From assembly GCA_964429195.1 (NCBI GenBank), contig CAYSBC010000006.1, forward strand, positions 1-51,710: DNA of 51,710 nucleotides, in the 5' to 3' direction. Source of the stretch: JBBAFM01 sp041655415 (GTDB lineage Bacteria; Bacillota; Clostridia; Peptostreptococcales; JAAYPU01). Numbering within the stretch: the first letter of the stretch is position 1; each line of letters begins with the position of its first letter. Shown here piece by piece: positions 16,204-24,570 of this stretch. The notes beneath the pieces were generated by a model. The model saw only the letters and a program-made list of their open reading frames with translations, was not told where the DNA came from and searched no databases. A program made the position numbers and the translations under genes.

Positions 16204-16232
16204 ATTATATCATGAATTCGAATTCATGAAGA
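16204..16232 (-). promoter_or_regulatory. Promoter of the DnaD-type gene with a 20-bp palindromic operator
   Basis: On the minus strand TATAAT (16209-16204) could be a -10. The perfect palindrome TCATGAATTCGAATTCATGA (16210-16229) fills the spacer immediately upstream of it. The -35 (near 16227-16232) is weak. A perfect 20-bp palindrome in the spacer suggests a dimeric repressor, and it may also act on the divergent peptidase gene. Confidence 0.45.
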
Positions 16233-16343
16233 AAAAATAGTTAGAAATATATTTAACGAAAATATAAATAGTTGTATGAAAAAGTAGAGAAGTGTTGTAT
16301 AATGTTTAAGGATAGAAAAACTAAAGCCATGTGAGGTATTTTA

Positions 16344-18050
16344 ATGGAGAACAATTTTCAAGATGAAACATTAAATAATTACATTGAGCCAAGTGAAACA
16401 ATCGATGATTCATCCATCGAAATTGACGAAAAGTTAAAGAGTATATTAGATTGTGACGATAGCCTGGAAAGGACCAAACAAAGCAAGCAAAAATCGAAAA
16501 GAAAAAAGACATATACCAGAGGGATTAAGCAAAGTTTCTCTGTTATTTTTGTGAAAATTAAGAATAAACTGTCAATTGTTAAAGACAAAGCAATACATAT
16601 AAAAGAAAAGGGTTCCCAATTAAAAATCGGACAAGTCAGACAAGCTCATATTCAAAAAATTAAGAACTTGGATCATATTAGAGAAAAAATAAAAAAGATA
16701 AACATTAGGGGTATGGGCTATAAAAAATCTATAACGATGGGGTTAATTGGTCTGGCAGTCCTCATTGGTGCTATAGCATTTAACCACAGTATAACCTATT
16801 ATAAAGTTGTTTATGGAGGCACGGAAGTAGCTCTGGTTAAAGATAAAAAAAGCGTCATGTATATATTAGACATGGTTTATGGCAAACTAGGAACGATACA
16901 TGGGACAGATATTGTCATTAATGAAAACAGCATTCAATTTCAGAAAACAAAAAAGCTTAGTGCGAAAACAACATCAGAAGATGAGATACTGGAATATTTC
17001 TCATATATCAATAATATAGAATTAAAATGTTATGCATTATATGTCGATGGCGAAAGGGTAGCCACACTCTCTTCAAAAAATAAGACCGAAGAACTAATAG
17101 AAGATTTAAAAAACCAATTCTTAAATTTAAAGGATGAAAATATAAAATATGAAAATGTTTACTTTTTAGAAAGTATTGAGATAAAAGAAGAGAATGCTAC
17201 ACTGGCTAATATAAATGATTATAAAACAGCACTGGATTACATATTAAGAGGAACAGATGAAGAGAAAATACATGAAGTTAAAAAGGGAGAAAATTATTGG
17301 ACAATTGCCCAAAAGTATAATGTGGATTCTGCTGACTTAGAAAAAGCAAATCCAATGGTAAATCCTGATAAACTTCAAATAGGGCAAGAGATAAGCCTAA
17401 TTGTACCCAAGCCATTGGTGACTGTCGTAACAAAAGAAAAACAAACCATTATAGAAAACATACCTTTTGAATACGATTATCAAAATACAGCAGCACTCTA
17501 CAAAGGTGAACAAGAGGTTAAGTCAAAGGGTACAAAGGGTGAAAGAGAAGTATTAGCTGAAGTTGAAAAACATAACGGTATAGAAGTATCTCGAGTAGAA
17601 TTAAATTCTAAAGTGTTATCTAAGCCTAAGACCCAAGTTGTCTTAGTGGGAACAAAGGAATTACCGCCTCTTATTGGAACAGGTAGTTTTGATAATCCGG
17701 TTCGTGGTTCTCTTACATCTCGATTTGGGACAAGGTGGGGAAGAGCCCATACAGGAATAGACATAGGGGCAAAGACAGGAACAGACATCAGGGCAGCGGA
17801 TGGTGGAGTCGTGACCTATGCAAGTCGAAATGGGGATTATGGATTACTAGTCAAGATTGACCATGGTAAAAAGATGGAAACCTATTATGCTCATTGCAGC
17901 AAAATAGTAGTTAAGGTTGGAGACAGGGTGTATAAGGGCCAAAAGATAGCAGAGGTTGGAAATACAGGAAGATCAACAGGTCCGCATTTGCACTTTGAAA
18001 TAAGGGTTAACGGAGTTGTAAAAAATCCATTAACTTACGTGAAGTATTAA
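16344..18050 (+). CDS. M23 family peptidase with LysM and G5 domains
   Basis: This is a predicted membrane-anchored cell-wall endopeptidase or amidase activator of 568 residues. A long, basic cytoplasmic N-terminus (1-130) precedes one membrane segment (about 132-153). Outside are a region of unknown fold, a LysM repeat (about 310-355, EVKKGENYWTIAQKYNV) that binds peptidoglycan, a G5 domain (about 370-440) and a LytM/M23 domain. The catalytic domain shows HTGIDIG (from about 469) and HLHFEIR (near 547), so the zinc ligands look intact. The ATG at 16344 follows GTGAGGT. It stands alone and ends at a strong terminator. Proteins of this layout often act in sporulation or in wall growth. Confidence 0.9.
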   Translation: MENNFQDETLNNYIEPSETIDDSSIEIDEKLKSILDCDDSLERTKQSKQKSKRKKTYTRGIKQSFSVIFVKIKNKLSIVKDKAIHIKEKGSQLKIGQVRQAHIQKIKNLDHIREKIKKINIRGMGYKKSITMGLIGLAVLIGAIAFNHSITYYKVVYGGTEVALVKDKKSVMYILDMVYGKLGTIHGTDIVINENSIQFQKTKKLSAKTTSEDEILEYFSYINNIELKCYALYVDGERVATLSSKNKTEELIEDLKNQFLNLKDENIKYENVYFLESIEIKEENATLANINDYKTALDYILRGTDEEKIHEVKKGENYWTIAQKYNVDSADLEKANPMVNPDKLQIGQEISLIVPKPLVTVVTKEKQTIIENIPFEYDYQNTAALYKGEQEVKSKGTKGEREVLAEVEKHNGIEVSRVELNSKVLSKPKTQVVLVGTKELPPLIGTGSFDNPVRGSLTSRFGTRWGRAHTGIDIGAKTGTDIRAADGGVVTYASRNGDYGLLVKIDHGKKMETYYAHCSKIVVKVGDRVYKGQKIAEVGNTGRSTGPHLHFEIRVNGVVKNPLTYVKY

Positions 18051-18070
18051 TGAATAAAATGATGTATAAC

Positions 18071-18109
18071 AACACCCCTTTGTAGATTAATATCTGTCGG
18101 GGGTGTTTT
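18071..18109. terminator. Bidirectional terminator between the M23 and S8 peptidase genes
   Basis: AACACCCC (18071-18078) pairs with GGGGTGTT (18100-18107), followed by TT on plus. It lies between the convergent stops at 18050 and 18113. Confidence 0.85.
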
Positions 18110-18112
18110 ATT

Positions 18113-19291
18113 TTAATCAATGTTTAGCATTTTAGGAATATTGGCGACACCACTCCCCTGGGAAAGTGACGAAACCCCTTTTATTTGAAGAGCAGTACCT
18201 TTAATGATTTTTTTTATTTGTCGGGGCGTCAAATATGGATTTTTTTGATAAAGTAAAGCGGCGGCACCACTGATGATAGGCGTTGCCATGGAGGTCCCCG
18301 AATGGGAAGCATAACCATTTAATTGTTTATTGGATAAGGACATGATATCAACGCCTGGAGCCATAATATCGGGTTTTGAGAAGCCCGAAGGTGTAGGCCC
18401 TCTGCTGGAGAAGTCTGCTACAAAGATATCGTAAAAAGATGTTGTTCGATTATCATCGATTGCACCGACAGTAATAACATCAGGGCTAATACCTGGTGAA
18501 TTAATTGTCTTGCGATTGGGTCCGCTATTTCCCCCAGCTACAATAACCGATAACCCAGCTGCAACGGCAGCGCTGGCCCCCTTTGCTAAGGGATCTTCTC
18601 TATGGGAGGAATCGGCAGGTGTTCCTAAAGACATATTGACTATTCGAATATTATATTTTTCTTTATTGTCAATAACCCATTGGAGACCTGCTAAAATATT
18701 GGATGTGTTACCGCTTCCTGCACTATCCAAGACTTTAATTGCTATAATGTTTGCTTTTGGAGCTATACCTGCATATTTTGATGTTGTAAAACCATTCCCT
18801 GCGGCAATACCTGCTACATGTGTCCCGTGTCCATCGTCGTCATAAGGAGAGGTTTTGCCGCCGATAAAATCCTTAAAGCCGATGATTCTATTTGTCGGCT
18901 TCACTAAATCAGTATGAGGGGCTACTCCTGTATCGATGATAGCAATGCCTATATTTTCACCGGTATAATCATAATTATTAGCTAATCGGATTCCCATAAA
19001 ACTTGAAGCTATATCCATGGTTTTAAATACTTTTGTATCATCATCTATAAATTTAATCATTTTGTTAAGTGCAACCGGCATAACATTGTCTGCCGGAATT
19101 TCTGCGGCAACGGCATTCATAAAAGGCAGTTCATATGAGATTTTACCTTGTTTTCCATGAATGAAACTTTTAACATCTTCTATGTTCCTGTGGTAGTGTA
19201 TAATGACCGGAACTATCGTTTTAGTTCCTGCTGATATTCTTGCTGTAACCATGGGATGAATATTTTTTCTTTGATTTTTACGCATATTCAT
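18113..19291 (-). CDS. Subtilisin-like serine protease (S8 family)
   Basis: The catalytic triad motifs are all present: the Asp motif IDTGVAPHTDL, the His motif GHGTHVAGIAAG and the Ser motif GTSMATPIISG; the oxyanion Asn lies in VAGGNSGP. About 95 N-terminal residues resemble an I9-type propeptide that would act as chaperone and inhibitor. I chose ATG 19291 because AGGAG lies 8 bases upstream; the upstream GTG abuts that site. The 392-residue product has no signal peptide or membrane anchor, so it may be an intracellular subtilisin or be exported by another route. A 15-codon ORF overlaps its start. It is transcribed against its neighbours. Confidence 0.93.
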   Translation of the reverse strand: MNMRKNQRKNIHPMVTARISAGTKTIVPVIIHYHRNIEDVKSFIHGKQGKISYELPFMNAVAAEIPADNVMPVALNKMIKFIDDDTKVFKTMDIASSFMGIRLANNYDYTGENIGIAIIDTGVAPHTDLVKPTNRIIGFKDFIGGKTSPYDDDGHGTHVAGIAAGNGFTTSKYAGIAPKANIIAIKVLDSAGSGNTSNILAGLQWVIDNKEKYNIRIVNMSLGTPADSSHREDPLAKGASAAVAAGLSVIVAGGNSGPNRKTINSPGISPDVITVGAIDDNRTTSFYDIFVADFSSRGPTPSGFSKPDIMAPGVDIMSLSNKQLNGYASHSGTSMATPIISGAAALLYQKNPYLTPRQIKKIIKGTALQIKGVSSLSQGSGVANIPKMLNID

Positions 19292-19325
19292 TAAAAACAC
19301 TCCTATTATAGTCTTGTTTTTTCAT
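19278..19325 (-). CDS. Possible 15-codon leader ORF overlapping the protease start
   Basis: On the minus strand AAGGAG, nine bases upstream, precedes an ATG at 19325 that opens MKKQDYNRSVFNEYA and stops at 19278. The frame differs from the protease, whose ATG lies inside it. Translation of this ORF would run through the protease ribosome binding site, so it could couple or block protease translation. With so few codons it may be chance. Confidence 0.3.
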   Translation of the reverse strand: MKKQDYNRSVFNEYA

Positions 19326-19411
19326 AATATGCCTCTCCTTGATAAAGAGTGCCGGTGCAAATTTAATTGGCAATACTGCCAGAAATAGACACAGAGGAAT
19401 ATTATAGAATG

Positions 19412-19420
19412 TGTTATAAT
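19412..19420 (+). promoter_or_regulatory. Extended -10 element before the HExxH protein
   Basis: TGTTATAAT (19412-19420) is a perfect extended -10, with the ribosome binding site starting about 10 bases later, so the leader would be very short. The -35 is not evident. Confidence 0.5.
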
Positions 19421-19442
19421 AGTGCACTAGGGGGTGAATAGC

Positions 19443-20159
19443 ATGATTAAAAATAATGGTATAAAAATTAAACTCTATTTTATTTTGTCGGCTTTGTTAA
19501 TCCTCGCAGTGCTTATACAAGTAGGAGCACTGAACAATATAAGTTATGCATTTGAAAATAAAGTTGTTCATTTTTTGGCAAGGGATATGAAAAAGCTTGA
19601 AACAGAACACTTTATCATTCATTATGAGGATGAAACAGAAGGGCAGCTCGTAGCCAAAATAGGTGAAAAATATTACGAAGAGGTTTCCTCTTTTCATCAC
19701 TATGACCATGAAAAAAAGATACCAATCATTATCCATAATCGGGAAAAAATGAGTCAGTTAACGTTATTAAAGAGAGATAACCTACCTATGGGATATTATC
19801 GCGCAGGAGTTATTCAAATTTTATCCCCTTCCGAATGGATTGGTGAAGGAGAAGATGTAGAAGAGGTTTTCGAAACGGAAGGGCCTGTTATTCACGAAAT
19901 GAGCCATTTTATGTTCGACCAATCCCAAGATGCAGATGATGAAACATGGGTACAGGAGGGGTTAGCCCTCTATGTGGAATATAAGGCTACCGGATACACC
20001 ATAGCAGATAAAGATCAATATGAAGAACTCTATACAAGGGAAGAACTGAAAAACTTTCATGAACTTGATAAAGTAAAAGCTTATTATTCATCTTTTATCA
20101 TAATGAAAAATATTATAGAAGAAAATGATGTTGAATATTGGGGGAATATGTTAAAATAA
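19443..20159 (+). CDS. Membrane-anchored putative metallopeptidase (HExxH)
   Basis: I chose ATG 19443, after GGGGGTG; the upstream GTG lacks a spaced site. The 238-residue product has one N-terminal membrane segment (about 10-30, YFILSALLILAVLIQVGAL) and an extracellular body. HEMSH (151-155), with a downstream Glu at 172 in QEGLALYVEY, fits a gluzincin-type zinc site, as in the peptidase-MA-like group. Hydrolase activity is therefore plausible but unproven. A TGTTATAAT extended -10 (19412-19420) lies just upstream. The next gene, 56 bases downstream, is the response regulator walR, so it may share control with envelope signalling. Confidence 0.7.
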   Translation: MIKNNGIKIKLYFILSALLILAVLIQVGALNNISYAFENKVVHFLARDMKKLETEHFIIHYEDETEGQLVAKIGEKYYEEVSSFHHYDHEKKIPIIIHNREKMSQLTLLKRDNLPMGYYRAGVIQILSPSEWIGEGEDVEEVFETEGPVIHEMSHFMFDQSQDADDETWVQEGLALYVEYKATGYTIADKDQYEELYTREELKNFHELDKVKAYYSSFIIMKNIIEENDVEYWGNMLK

Positions 20160-20215
20160 TTTTGTAAAGAGGTTGAGAATAACAGGGGTATAAATAGATA
20201 TTTCAGGAGGTTAAG

Positions 20216-20914
20216 ATGGATAATAAAAGGATACTTGTTATAGAAGACGAAAAATCTATATCGGATATCATAAAATACAACTTAGCAAAGGAAGGCTATT
20301 TTATTACAACGGCTTTTGATGGGGAAGAAGGATTAGAAAAAGCTCTAAAGAATGAAACGGATTTAATATTACTGGACATCATGTTGCCAAAAATCGATGG
20401 CTTTCAAGTATGTAAAAGCATAAGACAAAAATTGAATACGCCAATCATTATGTTAACTGCAAAGGAAGAAGAAGTAGACAAAGTACTTGGGCTGGAACTC
20501 GGCGCAGATGATTATATTACCAAACCTTTTGGTATGAGAGAATTGATTGCGAGAGTGAAAGCCAACATTCGGAGGGTAGGTCTAACAACCGATCTACAAG
20601 GTATTCATGGAAATCTGCTGGATTTAGGCAATATTATCATGGATCTCAATAAATATGAGGTCAAAAAGGATGATGTCATACTAGAGCTAACTGTCAGGGA
20701 GTTTGAACTGTTGAAATATTTAGCGGAGCAAGAGAGCCAGGTTTTTACCCGGGAAAAGTTGCTTGAAGAAGTTTGGGGCTATGAGTATTATGGGGATATC
20801 AGAACAGTTGATGTAACAATACGGAGACTCCGTGAAAAACTTGAAGATGATTCAAGTAACCCTAAGCATATAATGACCAAAAGAGGGATAGGTTATTATT
20901 TTAGGAGGAAATAG
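20216..20914 (+). CDS. walR: OmpR-family response regulator, WalR-like
   Basis: The 232-residue protein has a receiver domain (1-120) with the acidic pair after RILVIEDE, the phosphoacceptor Asp in LILLDIMLP, Thr in MLTAKEEE and Lys in DYITKPFG. A winged-helix DNA-binding domain follows (about 130-230, with TVDVTIRRLREKLE). The ATG follows CAGGAGG. It overlaps functionally with the kinase gene, which starts 2 bases after its stop. The receiver text, such as GLELGADDYITKPFGMRELIARVKA, is closest to WalR/YycF, the essential wall-homeostasis regulator, but PhoP-type regulators look similar. The usual walH, walI and walJ genes are absent here. Confidence 0.8.
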   Translation: MDNKRILVIEDEKSISDIIKYNLAKEGYFITTAFDGEEGLEKALKNETDLILLDIMLPKIDGFQVCKSIRQKLNTPIIMLTAKEEEVDKVLGLELGADDYITKPFGMRELIARVKANIRRVGLTTDLQGIHGNLLDLGNIIMDLNKYEVKKDDVILELTVREFELLKYLAEQESQVFTREKLLEEVWGYEYYGDIRTVDVTIRRLREKLEDDSSNPKHIMTKRGIGYYFRRK

Positions 20915-20916
20915 TT

Positions 20917-22701
20917 ATGGTGGGAATGAGTCGCTGGATGAGTATTAAGTGGAAAATTATTTTCACTTATTTTGTGTTGGTATTTATAGCTATGACAATC
21001 GTAAGTGTTTTCATTATTCAGCAATTAGAAGCCCACTATTTGAATAAGGTCAAGACGGATATGACAAGATTAGCTGAAAACATGGGTACAATAGAACGTT
21101 ACGATGATATTACATTGAGGCAGGGTGAGATACAAAGTGATATTCTAGCTTGGGGGAAGGGAATAGAGGAAGAGATAACAATTGTCAATGAAGATTTTTT
21201 AGTTATTGCCTCAACTAATGAAAACTTAGTTCATAAAAATGCGATGGAAAGATTGGATGTTGATTTAATTAGAGACGGATTTATTGGCATTAGAGGCAGT
21301 AAAGAAGATATTTCGGGAGAACAGGGTATTCAGACCATGAACATGGTATTCCCTATAAAAGATGGGGGAAAGGTCCATGGTGTTTTTTATATCCGATCCG
21401 ATCTTACAGGAATATATGAAACCATTGATCGCTCAAAGGCAATCTTTATTAATGCAACCTTATTGGCCCTTCTCGTTACAATTGTATTGGGGTTCTTAAT
21501 TGCAAAAAGTATAACCGGTCCCATCAATGATGTAAGGGAAAAAGCCTCGAAAATGGCAAAGGGAGATTTTAGCCAGAGCGTAAGTGTTAAATCAGATGAT
21601 GAAATTGGTCGGCTAGCGGAAATGTTTAATTATTTAACGGATAAGCTTAATCTTACCTTATCGGAAATCTCAAAGGAAAACAGCAAGTTAGAAACGATAT
21701 TGACCAATATGGCAGACGGATTGATAGCAGTGGGCATAGATGGCTACATAATTCATATTAATCCAATGGCTAAAACAATGCTGCATGTTGCCGACGAGGA
21801 CATAGAAAAAAACAAATATGATGATATCATCAGTGAGTTTAATGAGAAACTCACACTTAAGTATATAAAAAACCATATGGCTGTTTGGGAAGGAACGGAG
21901 GATTTTGAATATAATCATTCCTTTTTTACAGCTCAATATGCTCCCTTTACAGATGAAAATGACAATAATATCGGCATTGTTATGATTATCCATGATATCA
22001 CCGAACGACAAAAGTTAGAAAATATGCAGAAAGAATTTGTTGCCAATGTATCCCACGAATTGAAAACACCTCTTACAAGTATTAAGAGTTACACAGAGAC
22101 GCTACTTGAGGGAGCCTTAAGTGATATCGATGTATCCGAGCAATTTTTAAAGGTTGTAGACAGTGAATCCGATCGAATGACGCGCTTGGTGAAAGATTTA
22201 TTGCAATTATCCAGATTGGATTATCAAAGGGAAATCTGGAACAAGGTTGAAATTGATTTGAGTTTTATATTGGATATAGCTCTTACAAAAATAGAACTAA
22301 CAGCCAAGCAAAAGAATCAGAAGATTCATAAAAATTACACCTTAAGTAGTGCTATGGTTTTCGCTGACAAGGATAGAATAGAGCAGGTCATATCCAATAT
22401 TTTAAGCAACGCTATAAAATACACCCAAGCCGGTGGGGAAATTCATGTTGACTTAATCACAAAAGAAGAAAAAGCTCAAATTATTATTAAGGATAATGGT
22501 ATGGGCATACCGCAGAAAGATATTCCAAGATTATTTGATAGATTTTATCGGGTGGATAAAGCCAGGTCCAGGGACTTGGGAGGAACGGGATTAGGACTTT
22601 CCATCGCTAAGCAGATTATGACAGCCCATGCGGGAGACATACTCATTGAGAGTGTTTATGGAGAAGGCACATCGGTAATACTCATACTTCCGTTAGGTTA
22701 G
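20917..22701 (+). CDS. walK: Sensor histidine kinase, WalK-like
   Basis: The 594-residue kinase has two membrane segments (about 13-34 and 183-200) around a roughly 150-residue extracellular domain, then HAMP (about 200-250, VREKASKMAKGDF), PAS, HisKA with the phosphoacceptor box NVSHELKTPLTSIKSY, and an HATPase domain with NILSNAIKYT, DNGMGIP and GGTGLGLSIAK. This layout, length and C-terminus fit WalK/YycG, which controls wall turnover in Firmicutes. PhoR is a possible alternative. AGGAGG lies 8 bases before ATG 20917. It is co-transcribed with walR and ends at a terminator. Confidence 0.8.
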   Translation: MVGMSRWMSIKWKIIFTYFVLVFIAMTIVSVFIIQQLEAHYLNKVKTDMTRLAENMGTIERYDDITLRQGEIQSDILAWGKGIEEEITIVNEDFLVIASTNENLVHKNAMERLDVDLIRDGFIGIRGSKEDISGEQGIQTMNMVFPIKDGGKVHGVFYIRSDLTGIYETIDRSKAIFINATLLALLVTIVLGFLIAKSITGPINDVREKASKMAKGDFSQSVSVKSDDEIGRLAEMFNYLTDKLNLTLSEISKENSKLETILTNMADGLIAVGIDGYIIHINPMAKTMLHVADEDIEKNKYDDIISEFNEKLTLKYIKNHMAVWEGTEDFEYNHSFFTAQYAPFTDENDNNIGIVMIIHDITERQKLENMQKEFVANVSHELKTPLTSIKSYTETLLEGALSDIDVSEQFLKVVDSESDRMTRLVKDLLQLSRLDYQREIWNKVEIDLSFILDIALTKIELTAKQKNQKIHKNYTLSSAMVFADKDRIEQVISNILSNAIKYTQAGGEIHVDLITKEEKAQIIIKDNGMGIPQKDIPRLFDRFYRVDKARSRDLGGTGLGLSIAKQIMTAHAGDILIESVYGEGTSVILILPLG

Positions 22702-22730
22702 GTATATAGAAAAAAATGAACACATATATA

Positions 22731-22766
22731 TAAGGTATAGGAATATTCATTTCTATACCTTATTTT
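22731..22766 (+). terminator. Terminator after walK
   Basis: TAAGGTATAG (22731-22740) and CTATACCTTA (22753-22762) form a perfect 10-bp stem, followed by TTTT. It closes the walRK transcript. Confidence 0.85.
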
Positions 22767-22830
22767 AATGTAAAAAATCAGATGCAAAAAATTAAAGAAT
22801 ATCAAGAGTATATTGATTAGGAGGAAGAGT

Positions 22831-23115
22831 ATGGATGATAAAAAAATATTTAGGGCGAGCAAACAAGATGTTTTCTTAGAAAATCGTGAAAAAGTCAGCA
22901 TAACTGAAGTAAAAGATGTTGAGAATTTTGATGAAAAAACCATAAAAGTCATAACACCTAAAGGGAATCTCGTGATAAAAGGGTCCGATTTACATCTACA
23001 AAAATTAGATTTAGAAGAGGGCAAGGTTATTATTTGCGGCAAAATAGATGGGATAAATTACTCGGAAAAAGTAAGTGATGGGAAAAAGGGAATTCTCAAT
23101 AAGATACTCAAATAA
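22831..23115 (+). CDS. yabP: Sporulation protein YabP
   Basis: YabP acts in the mother cell during spore cortex formation. I chose ATG 22831, which follows AGGAGG; an upstream TTG at 22813 lacks a site. The 94-residue product includes LENREKVSITEVKDVENFDE, KVITPKGNLVIKGSDLHLQKL and EGKVIICGKIDGINY, the conserved features of the YabP/YqfC family. It precedes yabQ by 21 bases, and divIC follows, the order seen in other spore formers. A sigma-E promoter would be expected upstream, but I could not place one with confidence. Confidence 0.88.
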   Translation: MDDKKIFRASKQDVFLENREKVSITEVKDVENFDEKTIKVITPKGNLVIKGSDLHLQKLDLEEGKVIICGKIDGINYSEKVSDGKKGILNKILK

Positions 23116-23136
23116 ATGACGAAGTGAGTGAGACTG

Positions 23137-23499
23137 ATGGGACTATTAATTCAAAATCAGGCATTTGAATTTATTGTTATACTATATGGAAGCATGTGTA
23201 TAGCTTTTCTTTATCAATTATTAAGAATCTATAAAAAACACCGCAAGCCTTCTTGGTTCTTATCCGGATTTCAAGATATATTATTCTGGATATTCAGTGC
23301 ATCTTCTTTAATATATATGATTTATTATAGTAGCTATGGCAGAATTAAGGGCTATACAGTGCTAGCTCTGCTTATAGGGGCTTTCCTATATAAAGTTTTC
23401 ATAAGTAAATTGGTTGAAACAGCAATAGAAGCCTTTATAAATAGCATAAAAAAGGTCTTCAATTTTTGTGTAAAACGTATCGATAAACGAAAATTGTGA
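23137..23499 (+). CDS. yabQ: Spore cortex biosynthesis protein YabQ
   Basis: YabQ is a membrane protein needed for the spore cortex. The 120-residue product begins MGLLIQNQAFEFIVILYGSM and has about four membrane segments, with a family-typical FQDILFWIF segment and a basic C-terminus. ATG 23137 is preferred over GTG 23128, although neither has a strong ribosome binding site (GTGAG only), so translation may be coupled to yabP. It follows yabP and precedes divIC. The identity rests on hydropathy, gene order and these short stretches. Confidence 0.83.
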   Translation: MGLLIQNQAFEFIVILYGSMCIAFLYQLLRIYKKHRKPSWFLSGFQDILFWIFSASSLIYMIYYSSYGRIKGYTVLALLIGAFLYKVFISKLVETAIEAFINSIKKVFNFCVKRIDKRKL

Positions 23500-23505
23500 T
23501 ACAAT
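23497..23505 (+). promoter_or_regulatory. Extended -10 element before divIC
   Basis: TGATACAAT (23497-23505) is an extended -10 located at the yabQ stop. It would start transcripts near the second copy of the hairpin repeat. A clear -35 is not visible. Confidence 0.45.
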
Positions 23506-23506
23506 A

Positions 23507-23588
23507 GCAGTAGAAATCTACAAATCAAAGATTTGTGATTTCTTTGCATAAGTTCGCCATCAATTTGCTATGCAAATTGGGCGAGCTA
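23507..23588 (+). repeat. Dispersed hairpin repeat, copy 2
   Basis: The 82-base element opens GCAGTAGAAATC and ends GGCGAGCTA like copy 1. It adds a first hairpin (AGAAATCTACAAATC pairing with GATTTGTGATTTCT). The second hairpin, CAATTTGC-TAT-GCAAATTG, is enclosed by AGTTCGCC and GGCGAGCT. Copy 1 appears to lack the first hairpin. The stem bases differ between copies in a paired manner (CCATTTGC with GCAAATGG, CAATTTGC with GCAAATTG), which suggests that structure is maintained. Confidence 0.65.
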
Positions 23589-23623
23589 ATAACAGCAGAA
23601 GGTATTTTAGGGGAGGGTTAAGG

Positions 23624-23998
23624 TTGAGAGAACAAAAGAATAATATCTATCAGCTGGATTCAAAGAGATTAGATAAAAAAACTAAATTAACTCCAAAAAA
23701 CAAAAGCCGAAAAAAAATTAAAAAAAGCAGTATCCTTGTCTTATGTGTCTTCCTCTATATCCTTGGCTTTTTTGCTTACCAAGGAATTAGGATTTATCAA
23801 CTGAGGCAAGAAGAAAAAGCTTTAATGGAGAATGTCCGATTATTGGAAAAAGAAAAGGAAAGATATCAAGCAGAATTAGATAGCGCTCAGAGTGAAGAAT
23901 ACATTGAAAATTTTGCACGTGAAAATTTACGAATGGTCAAAGAAAATGAAATACTATACGTTCCTAAAAAGCAAGAAAATAAGACAGAAGAAAAATAG
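23624..23998 (+). CDS. divIC: Septum formation protein DivIC/FtsB family
   Basis: I chose TTG 23624, seven bases after GGGAGG; the open frame from 23570 would translate the hairpin repeat. The 124-residue bitopic protein has a basic cytoplasmic N-terminus, one membrane segment (about 36-54, ILVLCVFLYILGFFAY), then a coiled coil (LRQEEKALMENVRLLEKEKE) and the family ending EYIENFARENLRMVKENEIL. DivIC acts in the FtsL-DivIB division complex. Its place after yabP and yabQ is standard in Firmicutes. An extended -10 and a hairpin repeat precede it. Confidence 0.9.
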   Translation: MREQKNNIYQLDSKRLDKKTKLTPKNKSRKKIKKSSILVLCVFLYILGFFAYQGIRIYQLRQEEKALMENVRLLEKEKERYQAELDSAQSEEYIENFARENLRMVKENEILYVPKKQENKTEEK

Positions 23999-24016
23999 AA
24001 TAAATAGGAGTTTTTT

Positions 24017-24568
24017 ATGATAGAAGAAGTCATCATAGTCGAGGGGAAAGACGATGAGGCAGCAGTTAAAAAAGCCATCAATGCAGAAATTATTATTACC
24101 AATGGCTTTGGAATGAATGAAAAGATTTATCAAAGAATAGAAACAGCTTACCAAAGAAAAGGTATTATCATATTTACCGATCCTGATTTTGCAGGTGAGA
24201 ATATTCGTAAGAAATTAACACAACGATTTCCTCATGCTAAACATGCCTATTTGTCTCAGGAAAAGGCAAGGAAAAATCGTGATATTGGAATAGAAAATGC
24301 ATCGAGTGAAGATATTATTATGGCCTTAGGAAAGGCACAGTTTTGTGATGAACATGCAAGATCGGAATTTACAAAAGAGGACTTAAGAGCCAATAGTTTG
24401 ATAGGAAATGAAAATGCTTCTAAAAACCGTCAAAGGGTAGGAGATTTATTGGGTATAGGCTATGGTAATAGTCATACCTTTTTAAACAGGTTAAATCATT
24501 ACAATATTCGTCGAGAAGAATTTGAGGATGCAGTGAAGCGGATAAAGAGTAAAGGAATTGAGGAATAG
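24017..24568 (+). CDS. rnmV: Ribonuclease M5
   Basis: RNase M5 matures 5S rRNA in Firmicutes. The 183-residue protein has an N-terminal Toprim fold with the catalytic Glu9 in IIVEGKDD and the Asp pair D55/D57 in FTDPDFAG, followed by a basic C-terminal domain. The ATG lies after a weak ribosome binding site (AGGAG, 24007-24011). It precedes rsmA by 2 bases, the typical pairing. Identification is firm. Confidence 0.95.
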   Translation: MIEEVIIVEGKDDEAAVKKAINAEIIITNGFGMNEKIYQRIETAYQRKGIIIFTDPDFAGENIRKKLTQRFPHAKHAYLSQEKARKNRDIGIENASSEDIIMALGKAQFCDEHARSEFTKEDLRANSLIGNENASKNRQRVGDLLGIGYGNSHTFLNRLNHYNIRREEFEDAVKRIKSKGIEE

Positions 24569-24570
24569 AA

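Noticed and set aside
23570..23623. N-terminal extension of DivIC by 18 codons
   Set aside because: It starts within the second hairpin repeat, and GGGAGG serves the TTG at 23624.
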